Notes under the pieces: generated by a model | The model's database searches: none | What the model was told of the DNA's origin: nothing | What the model saw: only the letters and a program-made list of their open reading frames with translations | Shown: positions 46,086 to 55,924 of the stretch, piece after piece | Layout: each line of letters starts with the position of its first letter | Numbering within the stretch: the stretch's first letter is position 1 | Assembly: GCA_023362775.1 (NCBI GenBank) | Contig: JALMGJ010000002.1 | Location: 36,667,914 to 36,731,913 of the forward strand | Length of the DNA: 64,000 nt | Direction: 5' to 3' | Source of the DNA: Charina bottae | Taxonomy: Eukaryota; Chordata; Lepidosauria; Squamata; Charinaidae | Position numbers and translations under genes: made by a program

Positions 46086-46599
46086 CCCCCCTTCTGCAAC
46101 TAATCCAAGAAAGGATTTTCATTTCATCTCTACATGGTCAAACTCTCTGCTTACAATGTTTTTTTTTTAAAGTGTATTGCAAAATAATTGCATTCCAGCC
46201 TGCCTTGGTCAGATCCGGTCCCCCTTGCTTTGGTCAGGTTCCACGTTGAATCCCGTGTCCATTTCTGGCACCCCCCTTTTAAGGATTCAGGCAAATTTGG
46301 AAGAGTTGCCCAGAAGGACCAGGAAGATGAGCAGGGGATTGGAGACGAAGTCTGGTGAGAAAAGATTAAGTGGACTGGGTGTATTTCGATTGGAGGAAAG
46401 GCCACAGACGGAAGGTATGCTAGCATTCTTTGGGTACATGAAAGGAAGGAGCCATCTAAAGTTCAGCCTGTGGCAAAACAGATTGAAGTTATAGGAAGGC
46501 AGATTCAGATTGTTAGAAAAAAAGTTCCTAAAACAGCAGTTCAACAGTGGCTCAATGACCCAGAGAGGGGGTGCCCAGGGCTGTCCAGGCCAGGATTGT

Positions 46600-46692
46600 A
46601 AAAAAAATGTTGATACGATGGACATGCCCATATGATTGAAGCCACCACCTTGACTTTTTTGACCCCCTCTGCAGGCACTTTTGCTGGTGGGC
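46600..46692. mobile_element. MITE family 5, partial copy
   Basis: CCACCACCTTGACTTTTTTG and CCCCCTCTGCAGGCAC match one arm of the GGTCAAAAAAGTC palindromic family (51265, 58249, 63118). Confidence 0.5.
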
Positions 46693-46729
46693 TTCTTCCA
46701 CAGATTGCCTTCCACGGAGTCAAGGATAC

Positions 46730-46735
46730 TTTAAT
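46730..46735 (-). promoter_or_regulatory. Candidate poly(A) signal (ATTAAA) of the minus-strand Ig gene
   Basis: On the minus strand ATTAAA occurs about 330 bases past the stop codon at 47064. It is the best match I see, but usage is unproven. Confidence 0.35.
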
Positions 46736-47063
46736 CTAGATTCCTACACGGCCAAAAGGTCCTGGCCAGCTCCTCACGGATTCCAAGATGGTTTGGCCCT
46801 CAGTTACCGTGAGCCCAGTCCAGAGTGACCTGATAGCCCTGCATCAAATGCCCGAGCTCTGAACGCCAAACAAGCAGTCGCTATCCAGCCCCGAAATCTG
46901 TTCGGATTACAACTCTATTAAATAGAACCTCTGAAACAAATGAACCGAAAATCAGAATTCGAGCAGGACAAAAGTCGAGAGATATTTACAAGCCCTCCGT
47001 CCAGAGCAAGGGAGCGCCAGGTCACCTTGGTGCCACCTCCTTCGCGAAAGGGCCGAGTCTCTG

Positions 47064-47248
47064 TCACGAGTGGGCACTCAGATCCAAGGGAGGGATGACC
47101 CGCTGGATCCGTTGATTCGTGGTTTGCTCCTCTTCGGAGGTCGCCAGACGGCTGCGGGCTTTGATTAGCCAGTCCCACAGCAGTCCCAGTCCGCACAGGA
47201 ACATGATGCCGGGGATCAGCAAGAAAATACGATAAAGAAATAACGGCC
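47064..47248 (-). CDS. Ig-domain membrane protein (minus gene), exon 3: transmembrane segment and tail
   Basis: Final coding exon of the gene starting at 55924. The acceptor on the minus strand is TTTTTTCAATACCAG. The exon opens in phase 1 and reads PLFLYRIFLLIPGIMFLCGL, then GLLWDWLIKARSR and a short tail ending DLSAHS with a stop. The hydrophobic stretch is a single transmembrane helix with an arginine near its outer end. The roughly 35-residue cytoplasmic tail has no ITIM-like tyrosine motif. A basic residue in the membrane helix is known from activating receptors that pair with adaptor proteins, but here that is inference. The three exons together give 642 bases, exactly 214 codons. Confidence 0.75.
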
Positions 47249-47382
47249 CTGGTATTGAAAAAAGCATCAGGAGAAGGAGAAATCTTCTGAGTCACAATTT
47301 TTAACAAGCCAGCTCTCTGAGGATGTAGCAAGGAAGCACAAATTGTTCTGTAAGGCTGAATTAACTTTTTCCCCCTCCAGAA

Positions 47383-47388
47383 ATTTAT

Positions 47389-47467
<79 letters not shown>

Positions 47468-47476
47468 ATCTATCTA

Positions 47477-47527
<51 letters not shown>
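47383..47527. repeat. (ATCT)n microsatellite
   Basis: About 36 tetranucleotide units with two AATCT interruptions. Located just upstream of exon 3 in the last intron of the minus-strand Ig gene. Confidence 0.95.
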
Positions 47528-47529
<2 letters not shown>

Positions 47530-47937
47530 ATATGAGTTAAATAATCTCTCTGAGTGGAGTTTAAGTCCCACTGTTCTTAACTGGGCATGTTTGGGGATAA
47601 AGATGCTTAGGGCCATGCTGTGCATGCTAAATCTCCCTACACAGCAGACACATTGCTTATGTGTCTCCTGAAAAGAAACCCCACAGATCAGGTAGCAAGG
47701 GGGCATCAAGGTTCCTGTGATGGTCCTCACAACAAGCCAGCTTGTGGGGTGGGTCAGACAGAGGAAGACTGCATCGTGGTAGTAGGAGATAATATGTGTA
47801 GCTCAAGGTGGGCATCTAGTGTGGGTAGAGTTCTCTGAGGTAGGTGTTGAGGTTGCAAACATGTCATTACCCCAGTAGGCAGCAGCACCACTACAAGAGG
47901 TGGGGAAATAAGGTTGCTTGGTCGGCAACAGCTGTAT

Positions 47938-48207
47938 CTACCTTTCTACTATATCAGCTGTGGACATGCTTGGGTGGGGGAGATCCATTGGTAGCAGTAA
48001 ATTGACATGTAAATGAAGTCTTTGGTAATATCTTTTGGTGCATCCCTGGATAGGTTTAAGTCTATTTTTTTTATTGTGGCTTGGTTGGGGTCCCAGGCTT
48101 CTAAACATTCTCTTGCATTTTTTTAATCTGGCTAAATCTAGATCTAAAATGTTATATAAATTTAAATCCAAAATGTTGATGGTTTCCCAGTTGAAATACT
48201 GTATAAG
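47938..48207 (-). mobile_element. Penelope-like element endonuclease-region fragment, minus strand
   Basis: The minus-strand frame has YFNWETINILDLNL, which parallels HTFNWETVSILNQAKSKNAR in the PLE frame at 53565-54089. ARLKKCKRMFRSLG and RYYQRLHLHVNLLLPMDL follow. The element is decayed and continues at 48717-48886 after a SINE insertion. Confidence 0.65.
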
Positions 48208-48540
48208 AGGTAAAGGTTCCCCTCCCACATTTGTGCAGTCGTGTCCGACTCTAGGGGCCGGTGCTCATCTCCGTTTGTTAGCCGAAGAGCCAGCGCTGTC
48301 CGAAGACGCTTCCCCGGTCATGTGGCCGGCATGATGCGTGAGGAATGCTGTTACCATCCCACCGAAGTGATACCTATTAATCTACTTGCATTTGCATGCT
48401 TTCGAATTGCTAGGTTGGCAAGAGCTGGGGCGAGTGTGGGAGCTCACTCCATCACATGGCACTCGGGTCTTGAACCTCCGAACTTGCGCCCTTCTGATCG
48501 ACAAGCCTGGCATCTTAACCGCTGAGCCATTGCACCCCAT
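48208..48540 (-). mobile_element. tRNA-SINE family B, full-length, minus strand
   Basis: The minus strand reads from the tRNA-like head (complement of GGCATCTTAACCGCTGAGCC) to the tail (complement of GTAAAGGTTCCCCTCCCACA). It interrupts the PLE fragment 47938-48886. Confidence 0.9.
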
Positions 48541-48716
48541 TCTGTCTCCTTTACACCCTGAGAAATTAGGGAAGGTCCCTTCTGAGCCTCTTGCCCTGCC
48601 CACTATCCAGCTGCGGACTATGCTCTCTCTTATCCGACCGTTCCCTGGGCAGCGTCTCTGGGCCCAGTCTCCCAAGGTCATTCCCACATACCATGACAAG
48701 TCTTGAAACGGAGGAT

Positions 48717-48886
48717 CCCATTGGAGCCCCTTTGATTTCTTTGCAGATTTGGCCATCAAACTGAAAGTATGTGGGGAGGCCGAAGTCAATGAGTTCTCTA
48801 AGTTTGGGTATTTCAATTTTTGTGGATTCAGTTAGGTTGGGTGAGTTGTGAAGTAGTGTTGTGATTGTTTCTTTAGCTGCATTCAC
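48717..48886 (-). mobile_element. Penelope-like element reverse-transcriptase fragment, minus strand
   Basis: The minus-strand frame contains LPTYFQFDGQICKEIKGAPM and GSSVSRLV. The F-x-x-x-G-x-x-Y/C-x-x-x-x-G-x-PMGS block is a PLE reverse-transcriptase motif. It is preceded by ITTLLHNSPNLTESTKIEIP. Much of the RT is missing between here and 48207. Confidence 0.7.
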
Positions 48887-49249
48887 ACAACATGATTAAC
48901 CTGGTTATTGAATCAACCCACTTGGAGGTTCCAAACAATACATGAAACCGTAAACCAACCGAAGGGGCTGGGTTTGCATAATATGCTAAGTTACACCTCA
49001 CCTTCCAAAGTCAGCATTAACCAAGCCTGCCACTTGGGTAAATGTGGCTTGTGGCATGGATACAGCCCAATATCACTGGTTTGAGATCACTCAGGGAATT
49101 TCAGAGCTGAGGACTTATCACCACTTCTTCCCAGTCCTAGCTAAAGCATCAGATCTAAAGCATTCCAGAAGCATCAGACTGTATCTCTTCCTATAGCCCC
49201 CTAATCAAGAAGTCCACCATCACCTCTTCCTTACCCCGGAGACTCTTAC

Positions 49250-49555
49250 CCACAGCCGTCACCAAGACCCGTCCCTGGCAGGTCCGGTTGACCCCAGAGA
49301 GGACCTGATACTCTCCTTCCAGCTCCTTCTTCATGTGCATGACGATGAGGCCCATCTGGTGGAGGATGAGGTGTTCCTTCAGGCCCAGGTTGAAGTAGTA
49401 ACAGCGTCCTTTGTTGGCGATCAAGACCCACTCACACTGGGACGAGGAGGTGTTCACTCGGCACAGGACGGCGTAACTGTTGGAGCGGGGTATGGGGATG
49501 ACGGCTTTGGAATCACGAGGGATGTACCGATGGATGATGGGGCACATGCCTGATG
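49250..49555 (-). CDS. Ig-domain membrane protein (minus gene), exon 2: Ig-like domain
   Basis: A 306-bp, phase 1-1 exon, the classical size and phase of an Ig domain. The acceptor is ATTTCTTCTCACCAG and the donor is GTAAGA. Residues 51-152 include a B-strand-like SYAVLCRV (C82), C-strand-like CEWVLIA (C91, W93), YYFN, a D/E-strand-like IVMHMKKELEGEYQV (Y133) and a G-strand-like GRVLVTAVG. The usual F-strand cysteine after Y is valine (V135). Other cysteines (C55, C91, C102, C143) could form non-standard bonds. N-glycosylation motifs are N85-T-S and N140-R-T. I do not recognise the orthologue. An NCR3-like or SLAM/CD2-like receptor is possible. Confidence 0.75.
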
Positions 49556-49625
49556 CTGGTGAGAAGAAATGAGACGGGTAGACATAGTTATGGATTGATA
49601 CGTATGGTATCTTTCATCCTAGATA

Positions 49626-49946
49626 CTTTAGACCAGAGCTTTCCAAACTGTGTGTCGCGACACAAAAGTGTGTCACCTGCAGGGCCCAGATGTGTCGCGT
49701 CAAAACCCGGAAGCGCTGATGGCCATCAGCGCTTCTGGGTTTTCCTGCAGCGACACACCAACGGCGGCGCGTGAAAATCCGAAAGCGCCGCAGCCACGGC
49801 GGCACGCAAAAACTGAAGGCGGCAGCAGCGCTTCCGGGTTTTTGCGCACTCCCACAACGGCGGCACTTCCGGGTTTTCCCGCAGCAACACACCAACGGCG
49901 GTTGGTGTGTCGCTGCGGGAAAACTTTGGAAAGCCCTGCTTTAGAC
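49626..49946. mobile_element. hAT MITE family 4 copy with perfect 8-bp duplication
   Basis: Element 49634-49938 begins CAGAGCTTTCCAAACTGTGT and ends CTTTGGAAAGCCCTG, with CTTTAGAC on both sides. The core repeats GCGCTTCCGGGTTTT-like and CAACGGCGG words. Confidence 0.88.
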
Positions 49947-50209
49947 AGTATTAGCAAGTATAAATTGCCAATGAAGTATCTGGATAATATTCCCTGCAGC
50001 TCCATGGCGGTTCAGCTGTAACAACCAAACCAAAACAGAAAAAGAATTGGAATGGTTTTAAGCACCACTAGTCCCTCTCAATAGTGTTCAGATGTCATCC
50101 CATCAGGATCCCTTCCATACTGGTTTCATTTGGAGACACCTCTGTGCCTTGCAAGGGATTCTGGGATGTACTTTCACTTCAAGGGATCACCTATAACATA
50201 TCCCTATAG

Positions 50210-50518
50210 CAGCCTTTCTCAACTTTTTGACCCCGGAGGAACCCTTGAAATATTTTTCAGGCCTTGGGGAACCCCTGCACATTCAGGCTCAAATATAGAC
50301 CAGAAGTTACAAAATTATCATATTCGTTTCATGGGTAGGCCTGTATAGATGCATTAACTGTGTTCTTAAACAAAACATAAAGAACGAAACTTACCTCTTT
50401 AATGTGAAATTGCCCGAATTTGAAATGTTTTTAAAAATAAACCGCGATCTCCCAGGGAACCCCTAGGGACCTCTTGCGGAACTCTATGGTTCCACGGAAC
50501 CCTGGTTGAGAAACCCTG
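50210..50518. mobile_element. hAT MITE family 3 copy
   Basis: It begins CAGCCTTTCTCAACTTTTTG and ends CCTGGTTGAGAAACCCTG. The flanks CCCTATAG and CCTTACAG agree at 6 of 8 bases. Confidence 0.85.
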
Positions 50519-50835
50519 CCTTACAGCATACCGCAGACTCTCCAGTTGCTGGACATTCTTCAGGAAGGCTGGAAAATTTGCTCCCTGAAGAAGAGCATTC
50601 CTTAGCTCTGGAGCATGTCTTATATGTGACATATGATCTCAACCTGACATATGGAAAGAATTGATGGGAGCACACTTAATTACTTTTGAAACCTGCCCAT
50701 AAGAAGTGGTGGTGATGTCACCATTTTATTGATCCAGGCAAAGATTAACTTGATTTAGAAATAGTCAGATCTAACTGGAGATTTCTAGGTTGAAATTGAG
50801 GGAGGATATCCATTTCATAATAACTATCCTTAATA

Positions 50836-51146
50836 GTAAAGGTAGAAGGTTTCCCCTGCACAGTCGTGTCCGACTCTAGGGGGCGGTGCTCATCTCCGTT
50901 TCTTAGCCGAAGAGCCAGCACTGTCCGAAGACACTTCCTTGGTCATGTGGCCACATGACGCGCGCGGAACGCTGTTACCATCCCACCGAAGTGGTACCTA
51001 TTGATCTACTTGCATTTGCATGCTTTCGAATTGCTAGGTTGGCAAGAGCTGGGGCAAGTGCGGGAGCTCACTTCATCACGCGGTGCTCTGGCCTCGAACC
51101 GCCGACCTTCCAATTGACAAGCCTGGCGTCTTAACCACTGAGCCAT
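50836..51146 (-). mobile_element. tRNA-SINE family B, full-length, minus strand
   Basis: It contains the complements of the family's tail, body and B-box words (CCTCGAACCGCCGACC, GTCTTAACCACTGAGCC). An (ATG)n run follows at 51147-51180. Confidence 0.9.
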
Positions 51147-51147
51147 C

Positions 51148-51181
<34 letters not shown>

Positions 51182-51264
51182 ATTATCATTTTAAATTTAT
51201 TAGCTGCCCAACTTTAATGGACTGCTCTGTATCTTCTGCAGATGGCTCTATGTTCACAGACAAC

Positions 51265-51450
51265 CAGACCTGTCTGCAAGGGGGGAGGTCAAAAAAGTGA
51301 AGGTGATGGTTGTGTCCACACAATCCAAGCCCCACTCTTTTTTACATGCATCACAATCACAATGCACATTATAAAAGGATGGGGCTTTAATTGTGCATTT
51401 GCAGCCACCATCCTGACTGTTTTGACTCTCCTCCAGCAGATGCCCTTGCA
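51265..51450. mobile_element. MITE family 5 copy (GGTCAAAAAAGTGAAGG palindrome)
   Basis: Imperfect arms: GGGAGGTCAAAAAAGTGAAG on the left and TGACTGTTTTGACTCTCCTC on the right, with central AAGCCCCACTC / GGATGGGGCTTT. It is homologous to 55555, 58249, 63118 and 63790. Confidence 0.7.
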
Positions 51451-51454
51451 GACT

Positions 51455-51760
51455 ACAACAGGGGACACCAACCTGTGGGTTAGGAAGTGGGCCGCGGGGC
51501 AACCTCCTGCAAATCCCGCCCCCCAGTGTGCGCGATTACCCCACCCCCGGTGCATGTGGTTGGCTCCCTCCTGCAAACCCCGCCCCCCCGGTGCATGCGA
51601 TTACCCCGCCCCCAGTGCGTGCAATTGGCTCCCACCTGCAAACCCCACCCCCTGGTGCGTGCGATTGGCTCCTGCCTGCAAACCCTGCCCCCCCAGTCCA
51701 TGGAAAAATTTTCTTCCATGACCGGTCCCTGGTGCCAGAAAGGTTGGGGAATGCTGGACT
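51455..51760. mobile_element. MER1-like hAT fragment with internal GC-rich minisatellite
   Basis: The right end, AGTCCATGGAAAAATTTTC and GGTGCCAGAAAGGTTGGGGA, is the reverse of the MER1-like end at 61377. The centre has five or six copies of a roughly 40-bp unit containing CCTGCAAACCCCGCCCCC and GTGCATGCGATTGGCTCC. Confidence 0.6.
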
Positions 51761-52307
51761 ACAATGTCCTTGAGATTCCACTATAGTTGCCATTTTTTCC
51801 AGCCAACAGTGGTGCCTGAAAAGTGAAACTTTATCCTGTTATCCAGTCATGAATGAGACATTACTGAGTCATGACGCAAACCCAAGAAAACTGGGCTGCT
51901 CTTCTCCAAAGAGGTCCCACTGAGCATAGAGTAAGGCTTGCCTTGCATAAAACCTTAGCTTAGCTGAGAACAGAATTAGACAGAGTTCAGGCAACATGAG
52001 TGCTTTAACCTGGTTATATTAAGTCTAGCTTCCTCATACAACACATGGTGCATTCCCCAACTAGTCTCCTGAAATTATTCCTGCTTAATATTCTGTTTTG
52101 TTTCCTCAGACTGCTTTTATCCTAATTTTTTTGAGTAATTGCATCTCTTCTTCTATTAAGTAGACTTAATTTTGCAGTATTATTATTATGGTTGATCGCA
52201 CAGTCAGCCAGATGTTTAGACTGGATTTGGCATCTTTGTCCACCTATTGAGTCCTTCCCAAGGACTTGGGATAGGCAGATGTTGTTGTTGTTGATATTAT
52301 TATTATT

Positions 52308-52528
52308 TTCCTTCTAGTTACTGCTGACTCCTGGCAACTCCTTGGATATATCCCTGCAGTTTTCTTGGCAAGTTTTTGGAAGTGGTTTGCCCTGGCCTTC
52401 TTCTTCCTAGGGCTGAGGGAGAGGGACTGGCCCAAGGTCACCCAGCCGGCTTTCACGCCGAAGGTGGGACTAGAACTCATGGTCTCCCGGTTTCTAGCCT
52501 GGTGCCTTAACCACTACACCAAACTGGC

Positions 52529-52531
<3 letters not shown>
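52308..52531 (-). mobile_element. tRNA-SINE family A, single-unit copy, minus strand
   Basis: It is the complement of the tail (CTTGGCAAGTTTTTGGAAGT), one body unit (GGCCCAAGGTCACCCAGCCG) and the head (CCTTAACCACTACACCAAAC). This is the normal, unexpanded architecture. A (TTG)n(TCATTG)n run follows to 52602. Confidence 0.9.
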
Positions 52532-52559
<28 letters not shown>

Positions 52560-52844
52560 AGTTGTCGTTGTCGTTGTCATTGTCATTGTCATTGTCATTG
52601 TTTCAAAATCTGGCTGCCTGCATAGGAGAACCAGCTGTACCAGGTTAGGGTGCCAGAAAGCAACGTGATGCTCTTGAGAAGGGAAGATGAGGGAAACCAA
52701 GCAATCATTTTGCACAGTAGGACTGGCAGCCACCAAAAGTTAGTTTCTAAAAGAACTGCTGCTAAGAAGCCAAGGGTTGGACTCCAAGCTATCCTGCCAT
52801 GGGGACACAGGAGAACCGGATTCCCATTCAGCCAATTTATTTAT

Positions 52845-53345
52845 TTATATGTATTCATTCACTGGACCTATATGGCCACCTATCTCCTAGAAGGTTTCTA
52901 GGTGGCTCACAACAATCCATAAAACATGGGTAAATACAAAAGTACCCTCCCCCCCAGGCACCAGCCAAACAGCCTCCCAGCTCAACCCCCATCCTAGCCC
53001 AATGCCTGGGGGAACAGCCAGGCCTTTATGGCCCTCCGGGAGGCTAAAAGGGTAGGGGTCCCTCCGATCTCCGGTGGGAGGCCGTTCCAAAGGGCTGGGG
53101 CGGCCCCCCGAGAAGGCGTGCCTCCGAGGTCCCAGCAGGTGGCAACATTCAAGGGAGGGGACCTGGAGCGCACCCACCCTATCTAACCTAGAAGGACGGG
53201 CAGATGCCCTCAGGGACAGGCGGTCCCGCAAGTAACCTGGCCCCGTGCCATGTAGGGCTTTAAAGGTGATAACCAGCACCTTGAATTGCACTCGGAAAGC
53301 AGCTGGGAGCCAGTGCAGCTCGTGCAGCAGGGGTGTTACCGCGGG
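52845..53345 (-). mobile_element. L2-like LINE 3' end, minus strand
   Basis: The minus-strand frame has LHELHWLPAAFRVQFKVLVI, TFKALHGTGPGYLRDRLS and LGPRRHAFSGGRPSPLE. The 3' UTR lies toward 52845. It is frameshifted relative to the copy at 12148. Confidence 0.8.
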
Positions 53346-53564
53346 GCACCCAAAATTGCACATGCAATACACAGCCAATACACCTGCAGTTCACTGGGTC
53401 GAAGGTAAGATGCACCAAATTGACACAACTGCAGTTGTTGACACTGCACAAAATTGACACAACCACAGAAGTTGCAGCTGCACTGCTTTGCTTATAAATG
53501 ACCCCATGGCTTCTTAAAACACTTCCTACATTTTCTACTTCCTAATTCCTGTAAACACTTCTCT

Positions 53565-54200
53565 ATGCATTGGGGCATGTGGCATGCAAATCAGGTCCTC
53601 ATTTTGAGCTTGACTCCTGAAGATACAAAAGATCTTCAGGAACACCAACTAGCAGTCAGAAGACACGATGAAAACTCCTTAATCTCACAACACATGGACA
53701 GACTCAACCATACTTTCAACTGGGAAACTGTGAGCATCTTAAACCAAGCCAAATCCAAAAACGCTAGAGAATTCCTGGAAGCTTGGCACTCAGACAAAGC
53801 AGCCATCAACAGACACATAGAGGTAAACAACATTTACATACCATTCATAAGAGACAATAGAAAAGCCAGAAGACCAGAACACCTCCTGGCCAGCAATCAT
53901 CACCCAGATATGCAAAGATTAACACCAAGATTAGCACAAGAGGAACAATCAAACAGCACAATATACCCTAATCAAGGAACTATTAACTCAGTCAATCAAC
54001 CAAGCAGCAAACAACAGCCCAATCAAGGAACTCCTAAGGAGAGAACAACACCTCCACCAACACAAGCAGGACAAGCCATGGTATATTAACAGAGAGCAAG
54101 TCCCACTCCCTTTTTGCACTGAAGATGTTGCCTAGCCTGGCAATGAAACGTCTGCAAGAAAACAACAAGGCTCAGAGAGCACCAAGGACTCCACAATACA
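53565..54200 (+). mobile_element. Penelope-like element 3' portion: endonuclease-region frame and 3' end
   Basis: The plus frame 53565-54089 includes DLQEHQLAVRRHDENSLISQ, DRLNHTFNWETVSIL, AREFLEAWHSD and AAINRHIEVNNIYIPFI. This is the C-terminal half of a PLE GIY-YIG endonuclease domain. The GIY-YIG motif itself is not present (5' truncation). The frame ends after YPNQGT- and PNQGTPKE-type repeats. The 3' UTR follows with a hammerhead-like core at 54119-54149 and the end GCACCAAGGACTCCACA. The first residues before DLQEHQ may not be element-derived. Confidence 0.75.
54119..54149 (+). ncRNA. Hammerhead-ribozyme-like core in PLE 3' end
   Basis: CTGAAGA, then GTTGCC/GGCAAT stem II with a short loop, then GAAAC, in the order of a hammerhead catalytic core. 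PLE-encoded hammerhead motifs are known. Helix III here would be only AC/GU with no room for a loop, so cleavage would need pairing with a second copy. The same core is at 22922-22952. Confidence 0.5.
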
Positions 54201-54255
54201 AAAGATCTGCTAAACAGATAATATACACGTTCGTATTTACCATATGTATAAATCA

Positions 54256-54480
54256 GTGTTTCTCAACCTTGGCCACTTTAAGATGCCTGGATTTCAACGC
54301 CCAGAATTCCCCAACCAGTATGGCTGGCTGAGGAATTCTGGGTGTTGAAGTCCAGACATCTTAAAGTGGCCAAGGTTGAGAAACATGGATCTAAAGCGTT
54401 GCCAATAGTAGGTCTATTGCAACTGAGATTAAATATGAAGTCCATCCAAATTTGAGAGAATTGTGGTTCCTGCCCCTGGC
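54256..54480. mobile_element. MITE family 2 palindrome plus adjoining element arm
   Basis: 54256-54388 is the family 2 palindrome. It is followed by ATGGATCTAAAGCGTTGCCA and the loop sequence of the compound element at 32423-32798. The second arm is absent. Confidence 0.75.
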
Positions 54481-54489
54481 GCTTCATTA

Positions 54490-54990
54490 CTTTTTAACTT
54501 TTATCTGTAATCTTTTCTAATGTGGCAGTTGAAGAGGCCTCATTAATCCACATCTCCATTGTTAAGTTATCTAAAGCTTTCCAGTGTTGGATAATTACTA
54601 TTTTAACTGCTAAAATTAAGTAGATAATAAGTTCCTTATTTAAGCTTGAGATTTGATCCCATAAACAAGAGTAGAAAGACTGTATTCTTTGTTTAGTAAT
54701 GATGTTCATCTCCCCAAGAATTGTACCCCACGAGGGTATAGCTTTATCACATGACCACCCCAAATGAAAGAAAGACCCCTTTCTTGGATAACCTCTCTAA
54801 CATTTGGAAGAATAATTACAATATAAATAATAATAATAATAATGATAATAATAATAATGATAATAATAATATATGTGTATATAGATAAATATATACGCCA
54901 ATCTAATGGATCTGTATATGCATGTGTGTCTTTTTTGTTTTGCCCCATGGAAAAGAAAACAAATTTGGATCCACAACATTTATAACCATT
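54490..54990 (-). mobile_element. L1-like LINE ORF2 C-terminal fragment, minus strand
   Basis: The minus-strand frame reads IIYLILAVKIVIIQHWKALD, then MEMWINEASSTATLEKITDK. The IVIAQHWK-type motif followed by EEW-like residues is the L1 ORF2 C-terminus. An ATA-rich microsatellite lies at about 54827-54870. Confidence 0.55.
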
Positions 54991-55100
54991 ACCAGGGCTT
55001 TAAAAAAAAAGTAAGAGGCATAGATCAAATGAAGACTGGTTAATTGTAAGAGCTAAACTGAATTTCCTAGTGTTGGGGCAGCATATCTTAGAAAACTAGA

Positions 55101-55333
55101 CAGCCAGTTTGGTGTAGTGGTTAAGGCATCAGGCTAGAAACCAGGAAGCCATGAGTTCTAGTCCTGCCTTAGGCCCGAAGCCAGCTGGGTGACCTTGGGC
55201 CAGTCCCCCTCTCTCAGCCCTAGGAAGGAGGCAATGGCCAACCACTTATGAAAAACCTTGCCAAGAAATCTGCAGGTCCTTGTCCAGGTTGTCTCAGAGA
55301 ATCAGACATGATTGAATGGATTTTAAAAAAAAG
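55101..55333 (+). mobile_element. tRNA-SINE family A, single-unit copy
   Basis: Head CAGCCAGTTTGGTGTAGTGG (A box), GAGTTCTAGTCCTGCC (B-box region), one body unit, then ACCACTTATGAAAAACCTTG and the A-rich tail. It serves as the reference for the ancestral form of the 102-bp array. Confidence 0.92.
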
Positions 55334-55554
55334 TCTTACAAAATCAGTTACGAAGAGGCAAGCTATGATGGAGAGGAGCTGTATTTAGCTGCCTGTTGTG
55401 AGAAGGAAGATGTTGTTGACAGAACGTGAACCCAACCCAAGCCTCTCCTGGTGTTCAAGACTCCTGTTTGTTCCTGCAGTGAGAGACGACGTGTTTACGG
55501 GCAAAGCAGAGGCAGCGGGATCATCCATGGGATAGGGGGTAAAAAAAAATAAAA

Positions 55555-55672
55555 ATAACAGCTGGGACCATGGAACTGAAACCCTCCCCTCTTTTATGTG
55601 CATTGCACACATGTGAAAGGAAGCAAGGCTTTGGCCATGCAGTTGTAGCTATCACCTTGGCTCCCCCTCCCC
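55555..55672. mobile_element. MITE family 5 copy
   Basis: TTATGTGCATTGCACACATG, then GCAAGGCTTTGGCCATGCAG and CTATCACCTTGGCT match the family's central and right parts. Confidence 0.55.
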
Positions 55673-55773
55673 CCCAATCCCTGGGTACTCCTGGGGGACA
55701 GGAAAAGTGAGATAACTTTTGGAAACATCTCTAAGGCCTACCGCTCCTTCTCCAGGGTTCTTCACCCTCTTAC

Positions 55774-55924
55774 CAGCTAGTTTCTCACTCATCGGCCCAG
55801 CTCCAACCTCCGTGATCCATCGCCCCAAAAGCCCCCCCAGAATGAGGATCAAGGCGGAGGTGCACACCCACAGTCTCTTCCCTTCCTGCGGTGGGGCACC
55901 GTAGGCCCACATCCCAACAACCAT
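55774..55924 (-). CDS. Ig-domain membrane protein (minus gene), exon 1: signal peptide
   Basis: The start ATG is at 55924, in context AAGATGG. Fifty codons plus one base run to the donor GTAAGA, phase 1, which joins in frame with the phase 1 Ig exon. The peptide MVVGMWAYGAPPQEGKRLWV is followed by the hydrophobic core CTSALILILGGLLG, a signal peptide with a long n-region. The frame further upstream would need a non-ATG start. Intron 1 is about 6.2 kb and contains SINE, hAT and LINE insertions. The gene runs away from the plus-strand Ig gene at 59715. Confidence 0.65.

Noticed and set aside
46177..46715. ORFs on both strands near 46.2-46.7 kb as a possible exon
   Set aside because: No splice-consistent context and no motif. 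Weak likeness to a CR1-type LINE C-terminus with stops.
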